Made by a program: the position numbers and the translations under genes. The notes beneath the pieces were generated by a model. The model ran no database searches. It saw nothing but the letters and a program-made list of their open reading frames with translations, and was not told where the DNA came from. From contig NZ_LXVX01000034.1 in the NCBI RefSeq assembly GCF_001650725.1, positions 1 to 64,000 of the forward strand: a DNA stretch of 64,000 nucleotides. The letters run 5' to 3'. The DNA is from Sphingobium sp. TCM1. Lineage in GTDB: Bacteria > Pseudomonadota > Alphaproteobacteria > Sphingomonadales > Sphingomonadaceae. Below are positions 26,885-34,331 of this stretch, piece after piece; position 1 is the first letter of the stretch, and each line of letters opens with the position of its first letter.

Positions 26885-27073
26885 ATGAAGAATAATCGCA
26901 ACTATAGCAGTTTCGAAGGCAGTTCGCGTCGCCGCGGCGGCCGCCTGCCGATCATTCCCATCGTCCTTGTCCTGCTGGTCGCCGCCCTGCTCGCCTTTTT
27001 CTGGTCGCGCGGCGGGGAAAAGCCGCAGCAGCGCGTCGAAAAGATCATCCCCTCCGAGAAACTGGGTCAGTAA
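26885..27073 (+). CDS. Small single-span membrane protein, 62 aa
   Basis: A basic N-terminus (SSRRRGGRLP) is followed by one strongly hydrophobic span (IIPIVLVLLVAALLAFFW, about residues 23-40) and a short charged periplasmic tail ending SEKLGQ. This is the layout of a type II bitopic protein. It diverges from aroK and lies 5 bases before the 606-aa secreted protein, so the two are probably co-translated. No family is recognised. Confidence 0.75.
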   Translation: MKNNRNYSSFEGSSRRRGGRLPIIPIVLVLLVAALLAFFWSRGGEKPQQRVEKIIPSEKLGQ

Positions 27074-27078
27074 GGCGG

Positions 27079-28899
27079 ATGCGCTGGCCGCGGGCGAATG
27101 CCAAATGGGCGCTGGGCAGCTTCGCGCTTGCGCTGACCTTGCCCGTGGTGGCGCAGCAGGCGCCCGAATCGCTGTTGCCCCCCGGCTTCGGCGATGCGCC
27201 CGAAGCCCCGGCGGCCGCGCCGCAGCCTGCGCGACCGGCGCAGCCCGCGCCCGGATCGCCCGCCGCGCCGATGGTCCAGCCGCTGCCCGACCAGGGGTTG
27301 CCGGACTTGTCGCTGGCGGCCGACGCGACGAACGCGGCCGAGGCGGAACTGACCCCCGAGGAACTGGCGGCGCAGAAGGCCAAATATGACCTGCCCGACA
27401 CGGCGCGGCGCTCGCTCGACCGCATCGGCCCGCTGACGCCGCAGACACGCGGTTTCGAACCGGACGCCTTCGGCCGGGAATCGGGGCAATATCTGGCGGC
27501 GCTGATGCGGCAGACCCATGCGCCGATCGTGTCGCGCTGGGCCTCCATCCTGCTGCGCCGCGCCTTGCTGAGCGCGACCGACACGCCGCGCGGCATCGAC
27601 GGCGCGGACTGGGCGGCGGAGCGCGCCTGGCTGCTGCTGCGCATGGGAGAGGCGGACAGCGCCCGGCTGATGGTGCAGAGCGTCGATTCCGACCGCTACA
27701 GCCCGCGCCTCTATGCCATCGCGATGCAGACCTATCTGGCGAGCGCGGACCCTGCGGGCCTGTGCCCGCTGTCGGAAGGGGCGCTACGTTTCTCCAAGGA
27801 GCCGGGCTGGGACATGACCCGCGCGATCTGCCCGGCGCTGTCGGGCGATCAGGGCATGGCGAGCGGCGCGCTCAACCAGGCGCAGCGCCGCGGGGTGGTG
27901 CGCGGCATCGACTATCGGCTGGCGGAAAAGGTCGTCGGCACCGGCTTCAATGCCCGCCGCTCGGTCAAGATCGAATGGGACGGCGTCGATCGGCTCACGG
28001 CCTGGCGCTATGGCCTGGCGACCGCGCTCAACGTCGAGATACCCGAGGATCTCTACGCCACGGCGGGGCAGCATGTCCGCGCCTGGGAAGCGCGCGCGCC
28101 GGCGCTGACGGCGCTGCGGCGGCAGCCGGGGGTGGATATTGCCGCGCGGCTGGGGGTGTTTTCCAATGCGGCGCTGGTCGGCTTCTATGGCCAGCTGGGC
28201 AGTGACGGGGATGCGCCCGCCGATATCGCGGACAAGATCGAGGCGCTGCGCGCCGCCTATGCGGGCGCGACAGTGGCGGACCGGATCGGGGGGATGCAGA
28301 GCTGGTGGCAGGATGGCGCGAAGCCCGACTATGTCGGCCTGATCGCCACCGCGCGTGCCGCGGCCGCGCTGCCGGTCGCGCAGGCTTCGGCGCAGGATGC
28401 CGCCAATCTGGTCGCCGCCATGCTGACCGCCGGCTATGACCGCAATGCCGCGCGCTGGGCGCAGGCGATCGGCCGACTGGACGGCGAGGGCGCGTCGCAA
28501 TTCTGGGCGCTGCTGGCCGTCGGCGCACCCAGCCCGGTGGTGGATATCAGTTCCGGCCGCGTATCATCCTATGTCGGCGAGGTCGGGCCGGAAAAGGGGC
28601 GGATGCTGATCGCCGCCCTCGCCGGCCTGGCGCGCCTGTCGCCGCAGGATGGCGCCGCGCTGGCGCAGGACAATGGCGTGGCGCTCGCCCCCAACAGCCG
28701 CTGGGCGCGCGCCATCGGCGCGGCGGCGCAGCGGGGCGAAAAGGCGACGGTGGCATTGCTCGTCGCGGTGGGGATGCAGGGGCAGGACTGGACTCACCTG
28801 CCGCCCGCACATCTCTATCATGTCGTCGCCGCGCTCCACCGGGTCGGGCTGGACCCGGAGGCGCGGATGATCGCCGCCGAGGCGATCAGCCGCATCTGA
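27079..28899 (+). CDS. Large secreted protein of unknown function, 606 aa
   Basis: A signal peptide (ALGSFALALTLPVVAQQ, cleavage near residue 25) is followed by a Pro/Ala-rich linker (about 30-75) and then about 500 residues that read as repeated amphipathic helices (for example ADWAAERAWLLLRMGEADSARLM and AEKVVGTGFNARRSVKI). This suggests a TPR- or solenoid-like periplasmic scaffold. I recognise no catalytic motif or named family. It sits between the 62-aa membrane protein (5 bases) and the Xer recombinase (2 bases), so all three are probably one transcript. Confidence 0.85.
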   Translation: MRWPRANAKWALGSFALALTLPVVAQQAPESLLPPGFGDAPEAPAAAPQPARPAQPAPGSPAAPMVQPLPDQGLPDLSLAADATNAAEAELTPEELAAQKAKYDLPDTARRSLDRIGPLTPQTRGFEPDAFGRESGQYLAALMRQTHAPIVSRWASILLRRALLSATDTPRGIDGADWAAERAWLLLRMGEADSARLMVQSVDSDRYSPRLYAIAMQTYLASADPAGLCPLSEGALRFSKEPGWDMTRAICPALSGDQGMASGALNQAQRRGVVRGIDYRLAEKVVGTGFNARRSVKIEWDGVDRLTAWRYGLATALNVEIPEDLYATAGQHVRAWEARAPALTALRRQPGVDIAARLGVFSNAALVGFYGQLGSDGDAPADIADKIEALRAAYAGATVADRIGGMQSWWQDGAKPDYVGLIATARAAAALPVAQASAQDAANLVAAMLTAGYDRNAARWAQAIGRLDGEGASQFWALLAVGAPSPVVDISSGRVSSYVGEVGPEKGRMLIAALAGLARLSPQDGAALAQDNGVALAPNSRWARAIGAAAQRGEKATVALLVAVGMQGQDWTHLPPAHLYHVVAALHRVGLDPEARMIAAEAISRI

Positions 28900-28901
28900 C
28901 C

Positions 28902-29834
28902 ATGGGGCAGGAGGATGCCGCCCTGGTCGACCGTTTCCTCGAAATGATGGCGGCGGAGCGCGGCGCGTCGCGCAACACGCTGCTGGCCTATCGCGCCGAC
29001 CTGGCGGGCGCGGGCGATGTACTGGGCGACCTTGCGTGCGCCACCCGCGACGGGCTGGGCACGCTGGCGGCGGCCTGGGCGGAGCTGGCGGCGTCTTCCG
29101 TCGCGCGCAAGACGTCCGCTTTGCGGGCCTTCTACGGTTTTCTTGAAGAGGAAGGATTGCGCGCCGACAATCCCTCCGCCGCCTTGCCCCGCCCGGTGAC
29201 GCGGCGATCCCTGCCCAGGATATTGTCCACAGCGGAAGTCGACCGTTTCTTCGCGCTGATCGCCGAGCGGATCGACGTGGAGCATCCCGCGCCGCTCGAC
29301 CTGCGCCTGTCCGCGCTGATCGAACTCCTCTACGGATCGGGCCTGCGCGCGACCGAACTGGTATCGCTGCCGCGCCGGGCGCTGGCCGCCGACCGGCCCT
29401 TCCTCATCCTCAAGGGCAAGGGCGCGCGCGAGCGGCTGGTGCCCATTTCCGACCGCGCGCGCGCCGCCGTCGCTGCCTGGCTGCCCCATGTGGCGGCGGA
29501 CAGCCCCTGGCTGTTCCCGTCGGGCAAGAGCCATCTGAGCCGCATCCGCCTCTATCAGCTGGTCAAGGCGCTGGCTGCCGCCGCCGGCATCGCGCCCGAA
29601 CGGGTCAGCCCCCATGTGCTGCGCCACGCCTTCGCGACCCATCTGCTGGAAGGCGGGGCGGACCTGCGCGCCTTGCAGGCGATGCTGGGTCATGCCGACA
29701 TCGGCACGACCCAGATCTACACCCATGTCGACAGCCGGCGGCTGGTCGAGCTGGTCAACCGACGCCATCCGCTCGCGACCATGCCGACAAGGAACGCGCA
29801 TCGCCGCGTTGACGGCGAAGCGCCAGCACCGTAA
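28902..29834 (+). CDS. xerD: Tyrosine recombinase, XerC/XerD family
   Basis: A 310-aa site-specific recombinase, most likely the chromosome dimer resolution enzyme. The N-terminal SAM-like core-binding domain (about 5-90, [12 protein letters not shown]) precedes the catalytic domain. There the Arg of [10 protein letters not shown], the Lys of [23 protein letters not shown], and [13 protein letters not shown] with the nucleophilic tyrosine are all present. Length and lack of a neighbouring attachment site argue for XerD rather than a phage integrase. It starts 2 bases after the secreted protein's stop and ends 11 bases before accA. Confidence 0.9.
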   Translation: MGQEDAALVDRFLEMMAAERGASRNTLLAYRADLAGAGDVLGDLACATRDGLGTLAAAWAELAASSVARKTSALRAFYGFLEEEGLRADNPSAALPRPVTRRSLPRILSTAEVDRFFALIAERIDVEHPAPLDLRLSALIELLYGSGLRATELVSLPRRALAADRPFLILKGKGARERLVPISDRARAAVAAWLPHVAADSPWLFPSGKSHLSRIRLYQLVKALAAAAGIAPERVSPHVLRHAFATHLLEGGADLRALQAMLGHADIGTTQIYTHVDSRRLVELVNRRHPLATMPTRNAHRRVDGEAPAP

Positions 29835-29845
29835 CGCGTGGCGCC

Positions 29846-30790
29846 ATGGTAAGCTTTCTGGAATTCGAGAAGCCGATCGCTGAGCTGGAAGCGCGCATTG
29901 TCGAACTGCGCGCCACCGCCAGCGTGGGGGACATCAACATCGACGGCGAGATCGCGACGCTGGAACAGCGCGCGGCGAAGCTGCTCAAGGACACTTATGC
30001 GAAGCTGACGCCCTGGCAGAAGACCCAGGTGGCGCGGCATCCCGACCGTCCGCATTTCAAGGACTATGTCGCGGGCATGTTCGACAATTTCATGCCGCTT
30101 GCCGGCGACCGCGCCTTTGCCGACGATCAGGCGATCATCGGCGGCTTCGCGACGCTTGGCGAGCGCAAGGTCATGGTGATCGGTCACGAGAAGGGCGACG
30201 ACACGGCCAGCCGCGTGCGCCACAATTTCGGCATGGCCAAACCCGAAGGCTATCGCAAGGCCATCCGCCTGATGGAGCTGGCGGATCGCTTCGGCCTGCC
30301 GGTGGTGACCCTGGTCGACACGTCGGGCGCCTTTCCGGGCGTGCAGGCGGAGGAGCGCGGCCAGGCCGAAGCCATCGCCCGGTCGACGGAAGCCTGTCTG
30401 GCGCTGGGCGTGCCGATGGTCGCGGCGGTGGTGGGCGAAGGCGGATCGGGCGGCGCGATCGCGCTGGCGGCGGCCAATCGCGTGTTGATGTTTGAACATG
30501 CGGTCTATTCGGTGATCTCGCCCGAAGGCTGCGCATCGATCCTGTGGCGGACCGCCGACAAGGCGAGCGACGCGGCGACCGCGATGCAGGTGACGGCGCA
30601 GCATCTGAAATCGCTGGGCGTGATCGATCGCATCGTGGCCGAGCCGGTGGGCGGCGCGCATCGCGATCCGGTGCAGGCGATCGCCAGCCTGGGCACGGCG
30701 ATCGAGGCGGAACTGGATTCGCTCGATGGCATGGGCGCGCAGGCGCTGCGTACCGACCGCGCCGACAAATTCCTCGCCATCGGCGTCTGA
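29846..30790 (+). CDS. accA: Acetyl-CoA carboxylase carboxyltransferase subunit alpha
   Basis: Transfers carboxyl from biotin to acetyl-CoA as a heterotetramer with AccD, giving malonyl-CoA for fatty acids. The 314-aa sequence shows the N-terminal helical region ([18 protein letters not shown]), the [11 protein letters not shown] and [13 protein letters not shown] blocks, and the CoA-site [10 protein letters not shown] and [10 protein letters not shown] segments. Length is normal. It follows xerD by 11 bases. Confidence 0.97.
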   Translation: MVSFLEFEKPIAELEARIVELRATASVGDINIDGEIATLEQRAAKLLKDTYAKLTPWQKTQVARHPDRPHFKDYVAGMFDNFMPLAGDRAFADDQAIIGGFATLGERKVMVIGHEKGDDTASRVRHNFGMAKPEGYRKAIRLMELADRFGLPVVTLVDTSGAFPGVQAEERGQAEAIARSTEACLALGVPMVAAVVGEGGSGGAIALAAANRVLMFEHAVYSVISPEGCASILWRTADKASDAATAMQVTAQHLKSLGVIDRIVAEPVGGAHRDPVQAIASLGTAIEAELDSLDGMGAQALRTDRADKFLAIGV

Positions 30791-30864
30791 CTTCCCTCGC
30801 TTTTTCGGGAACAGCCCGCCATTTTCGCTCGTTACGTGCCGGTAACGTCGAAGGGTGAGGGTTT

Positions 30865-32343
30865 ATGAACTGGAAGATTGCGTTGGGCTGCTCGGGGGCG
30901 GTGCTGGCGATGGGGTTGAGCGCGCCGATGGTGATCGGGCAGCAGCGCGCGATTCGCACCGTGTCGTCCATCAGCCAGCAGGACAAGGCGAGCGGCGCGA
31001 AGCAGCACCCCGAACTGCTCAAGGAATTTGGTGGCGCCTATGCCGGGCCGCAGGCGCGCTATGTGGAGACGGTCGGGCGCCGGATCGCGGTTCAGTCCGG
31101 CCTTTCCAACGCGCAGAGCGATTTCACCGTTACCCTGCTCAACAGCCCGGTGAACAACGCCTTCGCCATCCCCGGCGGCTATGTCTATGTCACGCGCCAG
31201 CTGATGGCGCTGATGAATGACGAGGCGGAACTGGCGGGCGTGCTGGGTCATGAGGTCGGTCATGTCGCCGCCCAGCATGGCCAGCGGCGCCAGCAGGCCG
31301 CACAGCGCAATGCCATCGGCGGGGCGCTGCTGGGCGTTCTGGCCGGCGCGTTGCTGGGCGATTCGGGCCTGGCCGGGCTGGTACAGAAGGGGATCGGCAC
31401 GGGCAGCCAGCTTCTGACCCTCAAATTTTCCCGCAGCCAGGAATATGAGGCCGACGACCTCGGCATCCGCTATCTCGCGTCGGCGGGCTATGATCCCCGC
31501 GCCCTCTCCGAAATGCTTGCCTCGCTGGCGGCGCAGAGCAATCTGGACGCGCAACTGGCCGGCAGCGCCCGGTCCATGCCCGAATGGGCCAGCACGCACC
31601 CCGACCCGGCCTCACGCGTGGACCGGGCGGCACAGGCGGCGGCCGCGACTCGCGCCGGCAGCACGGTGCGCAATCGCGACGCCTTCCTCAATGCCGTGAA
31701 CGGCGTCCTCTATGGCGATGATCCCCGGCAGGGCGTGATCGAGGGCAACCGCTTTCGCCATCCGGACCTGCGTTTGAGTTTCACCGCGCCCAGCGGCTTC
31801 GGCATGGAAAATGGTACGGATGCCGTGTCGATCACCGGATCGGGCGGGCAGGCGCAGTTCGGCGCCGCGCCCTATTCGGGCAATCTGGCGGCTTATGTCG
31901 ACAGCGTCTTCGCCCGGCTGGGCGGCAGCGATGGCGGCGTGCCCGCAGGCGAGGTGAGCCGCACGACGGTTGGGGGCATCCCCGCCGCCTGGCGCACGGT
32001 GCGCGCCTCGACCCAGTCGAGCCAGGTCGACGCGACCGTCTTCGCCTATGATTTCGGTGGTGGGCGTGCCTATCATTTCCTGCTGCTGACGCCGGCAGGG
32101 CAGGGCATCGGCCCCTTTACGCCGATGGTGCAATCGCTTCAGCGCCTGTCGAGCCAGGAGGCGGCGGCGATCCGGCCGCGTCGCGTCCAGTTGGTGACTG
32201 TCAAATCCGGCGACACCGTCCAGTCGCTCAGCCGCCGCATGGCCTATAGCGACTATCCCGTGGAGCGTTTCCGGACGATCAACGGGCTGGCCGCCAATGC
32301 CGCGCTGCGACCGGGGCAAAAAGTGAAGATCATCGGCTGGTGA
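30865..32343 (+). CDS. M48-family zinc metalloprotease with C-terminal LysM-like segment
   Basis: A secreted or anchored M48 peptidase related to BepA and YggG, probably a periplasmic quality-control enzyme. A signal sequence ends near residue 25 (APMVIGQQ). The zinc motif HEVGH is at 129-133 and the third ligand lies in QEYEADDLG. After the peptidase domain comes a region of unknown fold (about 285-430). The last 55 residues (VKSGDTVQSLSRRM to RPGQKVKII) resemble a LysM or SLBB-like envelope-binding repeat. Total 492 aa. Confidence 0.9.
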   Translation: MNWKIALGCSGAVLAMGLSAPMVIGQQRAIRTVSSISQQDKASGAKQHPELLKEFGGAYAGPQARYVETVGRRIAVQSGLSNAQSDFTVTLLNSPVNNAFAIPGGYVYVTRQLMALMNDEAELAGVLGHEVGHVAAQHGQRRQQAAQRNAIGGALLGVLAGALLGDSGLAGLVQKGIGTGSQLLTLKFSRSQEYEADDLGIRYLASAGYDPRALSEMLASLAAQSNLDAQLAGSARSMPEWASTHPDPASRVDRAAQAAAATRAGSTVRNRDAFLNAVNGVLYGDDPRQGVIEGNRFRHPDLRLSFTAPSGFGMENGTDAVSITGSGGQAQFGAAPYSGNLAAYVDSVFARLGGSDGGVPAGEVSRTTVGGIPAAWRTVRASTQSSQVDATVFAYDFGGGRAYHFLLLTPAGQGIGPFTPMVQSLQRLSSQEAAAIRPRRVQLVTVKSGDTVQSLSRRMAYSDYPVERFRTINGLAANAALRPGQKVKIIGW

Positions 32344-32348
32344 CAACG

Positions 32349-32384
32349 AAAAGGGGCGGCGGACTCGCGTCCGCCGCCCCTTTT
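32349..32384. terminator. Bidirectional terminator between M48 gene and flp pilin
   Basis: A perfect 15-bp stem (32349-32363 with 32370-32384) starting AAAAGGGGCGGCGGA with a 6-base loop. It has T-runs on both strands, 5 bases after the M48 stop and 17 bases after the pilin stop. Confidence 0.88.
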
Positions 32385-32401
32385 GTCATGCTGGGAGAGG
32401 C

Positions 32402-32560
32402 TTAGAGCTTTTCCGAGACATTGTTGAAGGTGCTGCCGAGCTTGCTGCCCAGGCTGGTCATGGCGCCAATGGCGGCGACGGCGATCAGAGCGGCGATCAG
32501 GCCGTATTCGATCGCGGTGGCACCCTTTTCATTCTTCAGCATCTTGCGGATGAACTGCAT
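32402..32560 (-). CDS. Flp/Fap-type pilin, 52 aa
   Basis: Translating the minus strand from ATG 32560 gives a 52-aa type IVb prepilin. It has a basic leader (MQFIRKMLKNEKG), the cleavage site G13/A with Glu at +5 (GATAIEYGL), then a hydrophobic helix (IAALIAVAAIGAM) and a short polar tail ending SEKL. AAGGAG lies 8 bases before the start. Such pilins are secreted by the Tad system, but no tad or cpa gene lies in this window. A second pilin is encoded upstream on the same strand. Confidence 0.92.
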   Translation of the reverse strand: MQFIRKMLKNEKGATAIEYGLIAALIAVAAIGAMTSLGSKLGSTFNNVSEKL

Positions 32561-32699
32561 GTGACGTCTCCTTGAATGGATTAATCCGTTAAACTACCCG
32601 GCCGCCCCGCTTGGTAATTCGTGGTCAGCAAGGACGGGATTAGAACAGCTCGGTTGAAAAAGGCTTAATGGGATGAACGAAGCTGTCAGATATTGATGG

Positions 32700-32888
32700 T
32701 TAATTCTTCGTTACTTCTGTCGCGACATTGTTCCACATGCCGATTGTCCTGTCGGCGACATTGGAGAGCGCCGCAGTCATGGCGAGCACGACCATAGCTA
32801 TGATGAGGGCATATTCGACCGCGGTCGCGCCGCGTTCGCACCGCAACAGCCCTCGACGGGTGATGATTTCGAAAAGCCCGCGCATCAT
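32700..32888 (-). CDS. Second Flp/Fap-type pilin or minor pilin, 62 aa
   Basis: A leader MMRGLFEIITRRGLLRCERG is followed by the cleavage motif GATAVEYALIIAMVVLAMTAAL, giving Ala at +1 and Glu at +5. A 20-residue polar tail (IGMWNNVATEVTKN) follows. It is longer and more basic at the N-terminus than the 52-aa pilin 140 bases downstream, and the two may form a major/minor pair. No pilus assembly genes are nearby. Confidence 0.85.
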   Translation of the reverse strand: MMRGLFEIITRRGLLRCERGATAVEYALIIAMVVLAMTAALSNVADRTIGMWNNVATEVTKN

Positions 32889-32967
32889 ATCCCCAGTTCG
32901 CTACAGACAGTCCCCGACAGACGTGTAAAGCAGCCAGGGTTAACAAAGCCCTCTCATCCGGACCGAT

Positions 32968-33375
32968 ATGACGCCCATTTCTCCCCTGTTCGTCGTTGCC
33001 GTGGCGTTGATCGATGCCGATGGCCGCGTGCTGTTGCAGCAGCGTCCGCCGGGCGGGACCATGGCGGGCCTGTGGGAATTTCCCGGCGGCAAGGTCGAGT
33101 CGGGCGAAACGCCGGAGGCGGCGCTGGTGCGCGAGCTGGAGGAGGAACTGGGCATCGAGACCCATGCCAGCTGCCTGGCACCCGCGACGTTCGCCAGCGA
33201 GCCGCTGGGCGATCGCCATCTGCTGCTGCTGCTCTATGTCTGCCGCAAATGGCGGGGACAGCCCGAGCCGCGCCATGCGACGGCGCTCAAATGGGCGCGC
33301 CCCGCGCAGATGTACGGGCTGGACATGCCGCCGGCGGACCTGCCGCTGATCGGACTGCTGGAAGCGCTGCTGTAA
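32968..33375 (+). CDS. mutT: 8-oxo-dGTP diphosphatase MutT
   Basis: NUDIX hydrolase that removes oxidised dGTP from the pool to prevent A:T to C:G mutations. The full Nudix box GGKVESGETPEAALVRELEEELG runs from about residue 40 to 62 with all catalytic glutamates. The N-terminal VALIDADGRVLLQQRPPGG and the GLWEFPGGKVE region are typical of MutT. Length 135 aa is normal. It converges on bfr, with a strong hairpin between. Confidence 0.93.
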   Translation: MTPISPLFVVAVALIDADGRVLLQQRPPGGTMAGLWEFPGGKVESGETPEAALVRELEEELGIETHASCLAPATFASEPLGDRHLLLLLYVCRKWRGQPEPRHATALKWARPAQMYGLDMPPADLPLIGLLEALL

Positions 33376-33377
33376 CG

Positions 33378-33416
33378 AAAAAGGGCGAGGCCCACCGCCG
33401 GAAGGTGGCCTCGCCC
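33378..33416 (-). terminator. Terminator downstream of bfr
   Basis: A long stem (GGGCGAGGCC-CACC with GGTGGCCTCGCCC, about 33383-33396 with 33404-33416) is followed on the minus strand by five T at 33382-33378. It ends 2 bases after the convergent mutT stop. Confidence 0.8.
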
Positions 33417-33472
33417 GGGCATGAGTCGCAGGGGCGTGATCCGACGCGGTCGGACCAGGCCGGAAGGGCTGG

Positions 33473-33952
33473 TCAGTCCTCCGCAGCCTTGCTCTGCAAC
33501 TGGATATAATTCTGGATGCCCATGCGCTCGATCATCTCGAACTGGGTTTCCAGCGTGTCGACATGCTCTTCCTCGCTTTCGAGGATATATTGGAACAGGT
33601 CACGGCTGACATAATCGCGAATCGATTCGCAATAGGCGATCGCGTCCTTCAGCACCGGCAGCGCCTCATATTCCAGTTCGAGGTCGGCCTTGAGGATTTC
33701 CTCCACCGTCTCGCCGATCTTCAGGCGGCCGAGCAGCTGGAAATTGGGCAGGCCGTCGAGGAACAGGATGCGCTCCGCCACCTTGTCGGCGTGCTTCATC
33801 TCGTCGATCGATTCGGAATATTCGAACTTGGCCAGTTTCTCGATGCCCCAATGGTTGAGCATCCGATAGTGGAGGAAATATTGATTGATCGCGGTCAACT
33901 CATTCTTGAGGACCTCGTTCAGAAAGTCGATGACCTTCGGGTCGCCTTTCAT
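33473..33952 (-). CDS. bfr: Bacterioferritin
   Basis: Heme-containing 24-mer iron-storage protein. The diiron ferroxidase ligands are visible: Glu18, Glu51 and His54, with the partner pair in LELEYEAL and SEEEHVD. Met52 is the expected heme ligand. Length 159 aa is standard. A near-consensus promoter lies 35 bases upstream, and bfd, encoding the release ferredoxin, lies upstream on the same strand. Confidence 0.97.
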   Translation of the reverse strand: MKGDPKVIDFLNEVLKNELTAINQYFLHYRMLNHWGIEKLAKFEYSESIDEMKHADKVAERILFLDGLPNFQLLGRLKIGETVEEILKADLELEYEALPVLKDAIAYCESIRDYVSRDLFQYILESEEEHVDTLETQFEMIERMGIQNYIQLQSKAAED

Positions 33953-33986
33953 GGCGCTATACTCCGGCTGTTTCGGGAACGCCGGG

Positions 33987-34015
33987 ATTATAAGCCTAAT
34001 GCAGGCATCTGTTAA
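33987..34015 (-). promoter_or_regulatory. Sigma-70 promoter of bfr
   Basis: On the minus strand TTAACA (34015-34010) is separated by 17 bases from a perfect TATAAT (33992-33987). The predicted start site is about 28 bases before the bfr ATG. The spacer contains GCCTGCATTAGGC, whose ends are inverted repeats. Confidence 0.7.
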
Positions 34016-34019
34016 GTCG

Positions 34020-34046
34020 AAAACCCTTGAAAATCAGGGCTTTTTT
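34020..34046. terminator. Weak bidirectional terminator between bfd and bfr
   Basis: CCCTTGA and TCAGGG (34024-34039) form a short imperfect stem. Six T follow on the plus strand (34041-34046) and four T on the minus strand (34023-34020). It probably separates bfd from the bfr promoter. Confidence 0.4.
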
Positions 34047-34101
34047 ACTGCGCTATTGCGTCGGCTTCGCGATTGGCTGGTGCGCTTGATTTGCAATTTT
34101 A

Positions 34102-34272
34102 TCAGGCGGATGCGCGTTCCGCCGCGATGATGGTGCGGGCGAAGGATACGCACTGGCCGCATTTGGGCCGGCGGCCGAAACGGGCATAGGCGTTGCAGGG
34201 CGTATCGGCGCCATCGCGCGCGGCTTCCCGCAGATCCTTTTCTCGAATGGCATTACAAACGCAGACGACCAT
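34102..34272 (-). CDS. bfd: Bacterioferritin-associated ferredoxin
   Basis: A 56-aa protein that carries a 2Fe-2S cluster and reduces the iron core of bacterioferritin to mobilise iron. The four cluster cysteines are Cys4 and Cys6 (VVCVCNAIRE) and Cys38 and Cys41 (KCGQC), with the family spacing C-x-C-x31-C-x2-C. The basic patch RFGRRPK is typical. The ATG at 34272 follows a GGAG-containing leader. bfr lies 149 bases downstream on the same strand. Confidence 0.93.
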   Translation of the reverse strand: MVVCVCNAIREKDLREAARDGADTPCNAYARFGRRPKCGQCVSFARTIIAAERASA

Positions 34273-34302
34273 CGCGGCTCTTCTCCTGATGAAGGAGAGA
34301 TA

Positions 34303-34325
34303 GCGCAGATGATAATAGGTCGCAA
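34303..34325 (-). promoter_or_regulatory. Possible Fur-type iron box upstream of bfd
   Basis: On the minus strand TTGCGACCTATTATCATCTGCGC has a TTGCGA...TTATCAT...TGC layout similar to alphaproteobacterial Fur-family sites, about 31 bases before the bfd start. The palindrome is imperfect, and bfd is a gene commonly under iron control. Confidence 0.3.
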
Positions 34326-34331
34326 TAGTAA

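Noticed and set aside
26788..26901. A longer aroK beginning at 26901
   Set aside because: The extra 38 residues have no similarity to shikimate kinases and would cross the region opposite the divergent 62-aa gene; the shorter form has the usual length.
28902..29834. The recombinase as a phage or island integrase
   Set aside because: It lies in a compact row of housekeeping genes with no tRNA, attachment repeats or phage genes nearby, and its size and motifs fit XerD.
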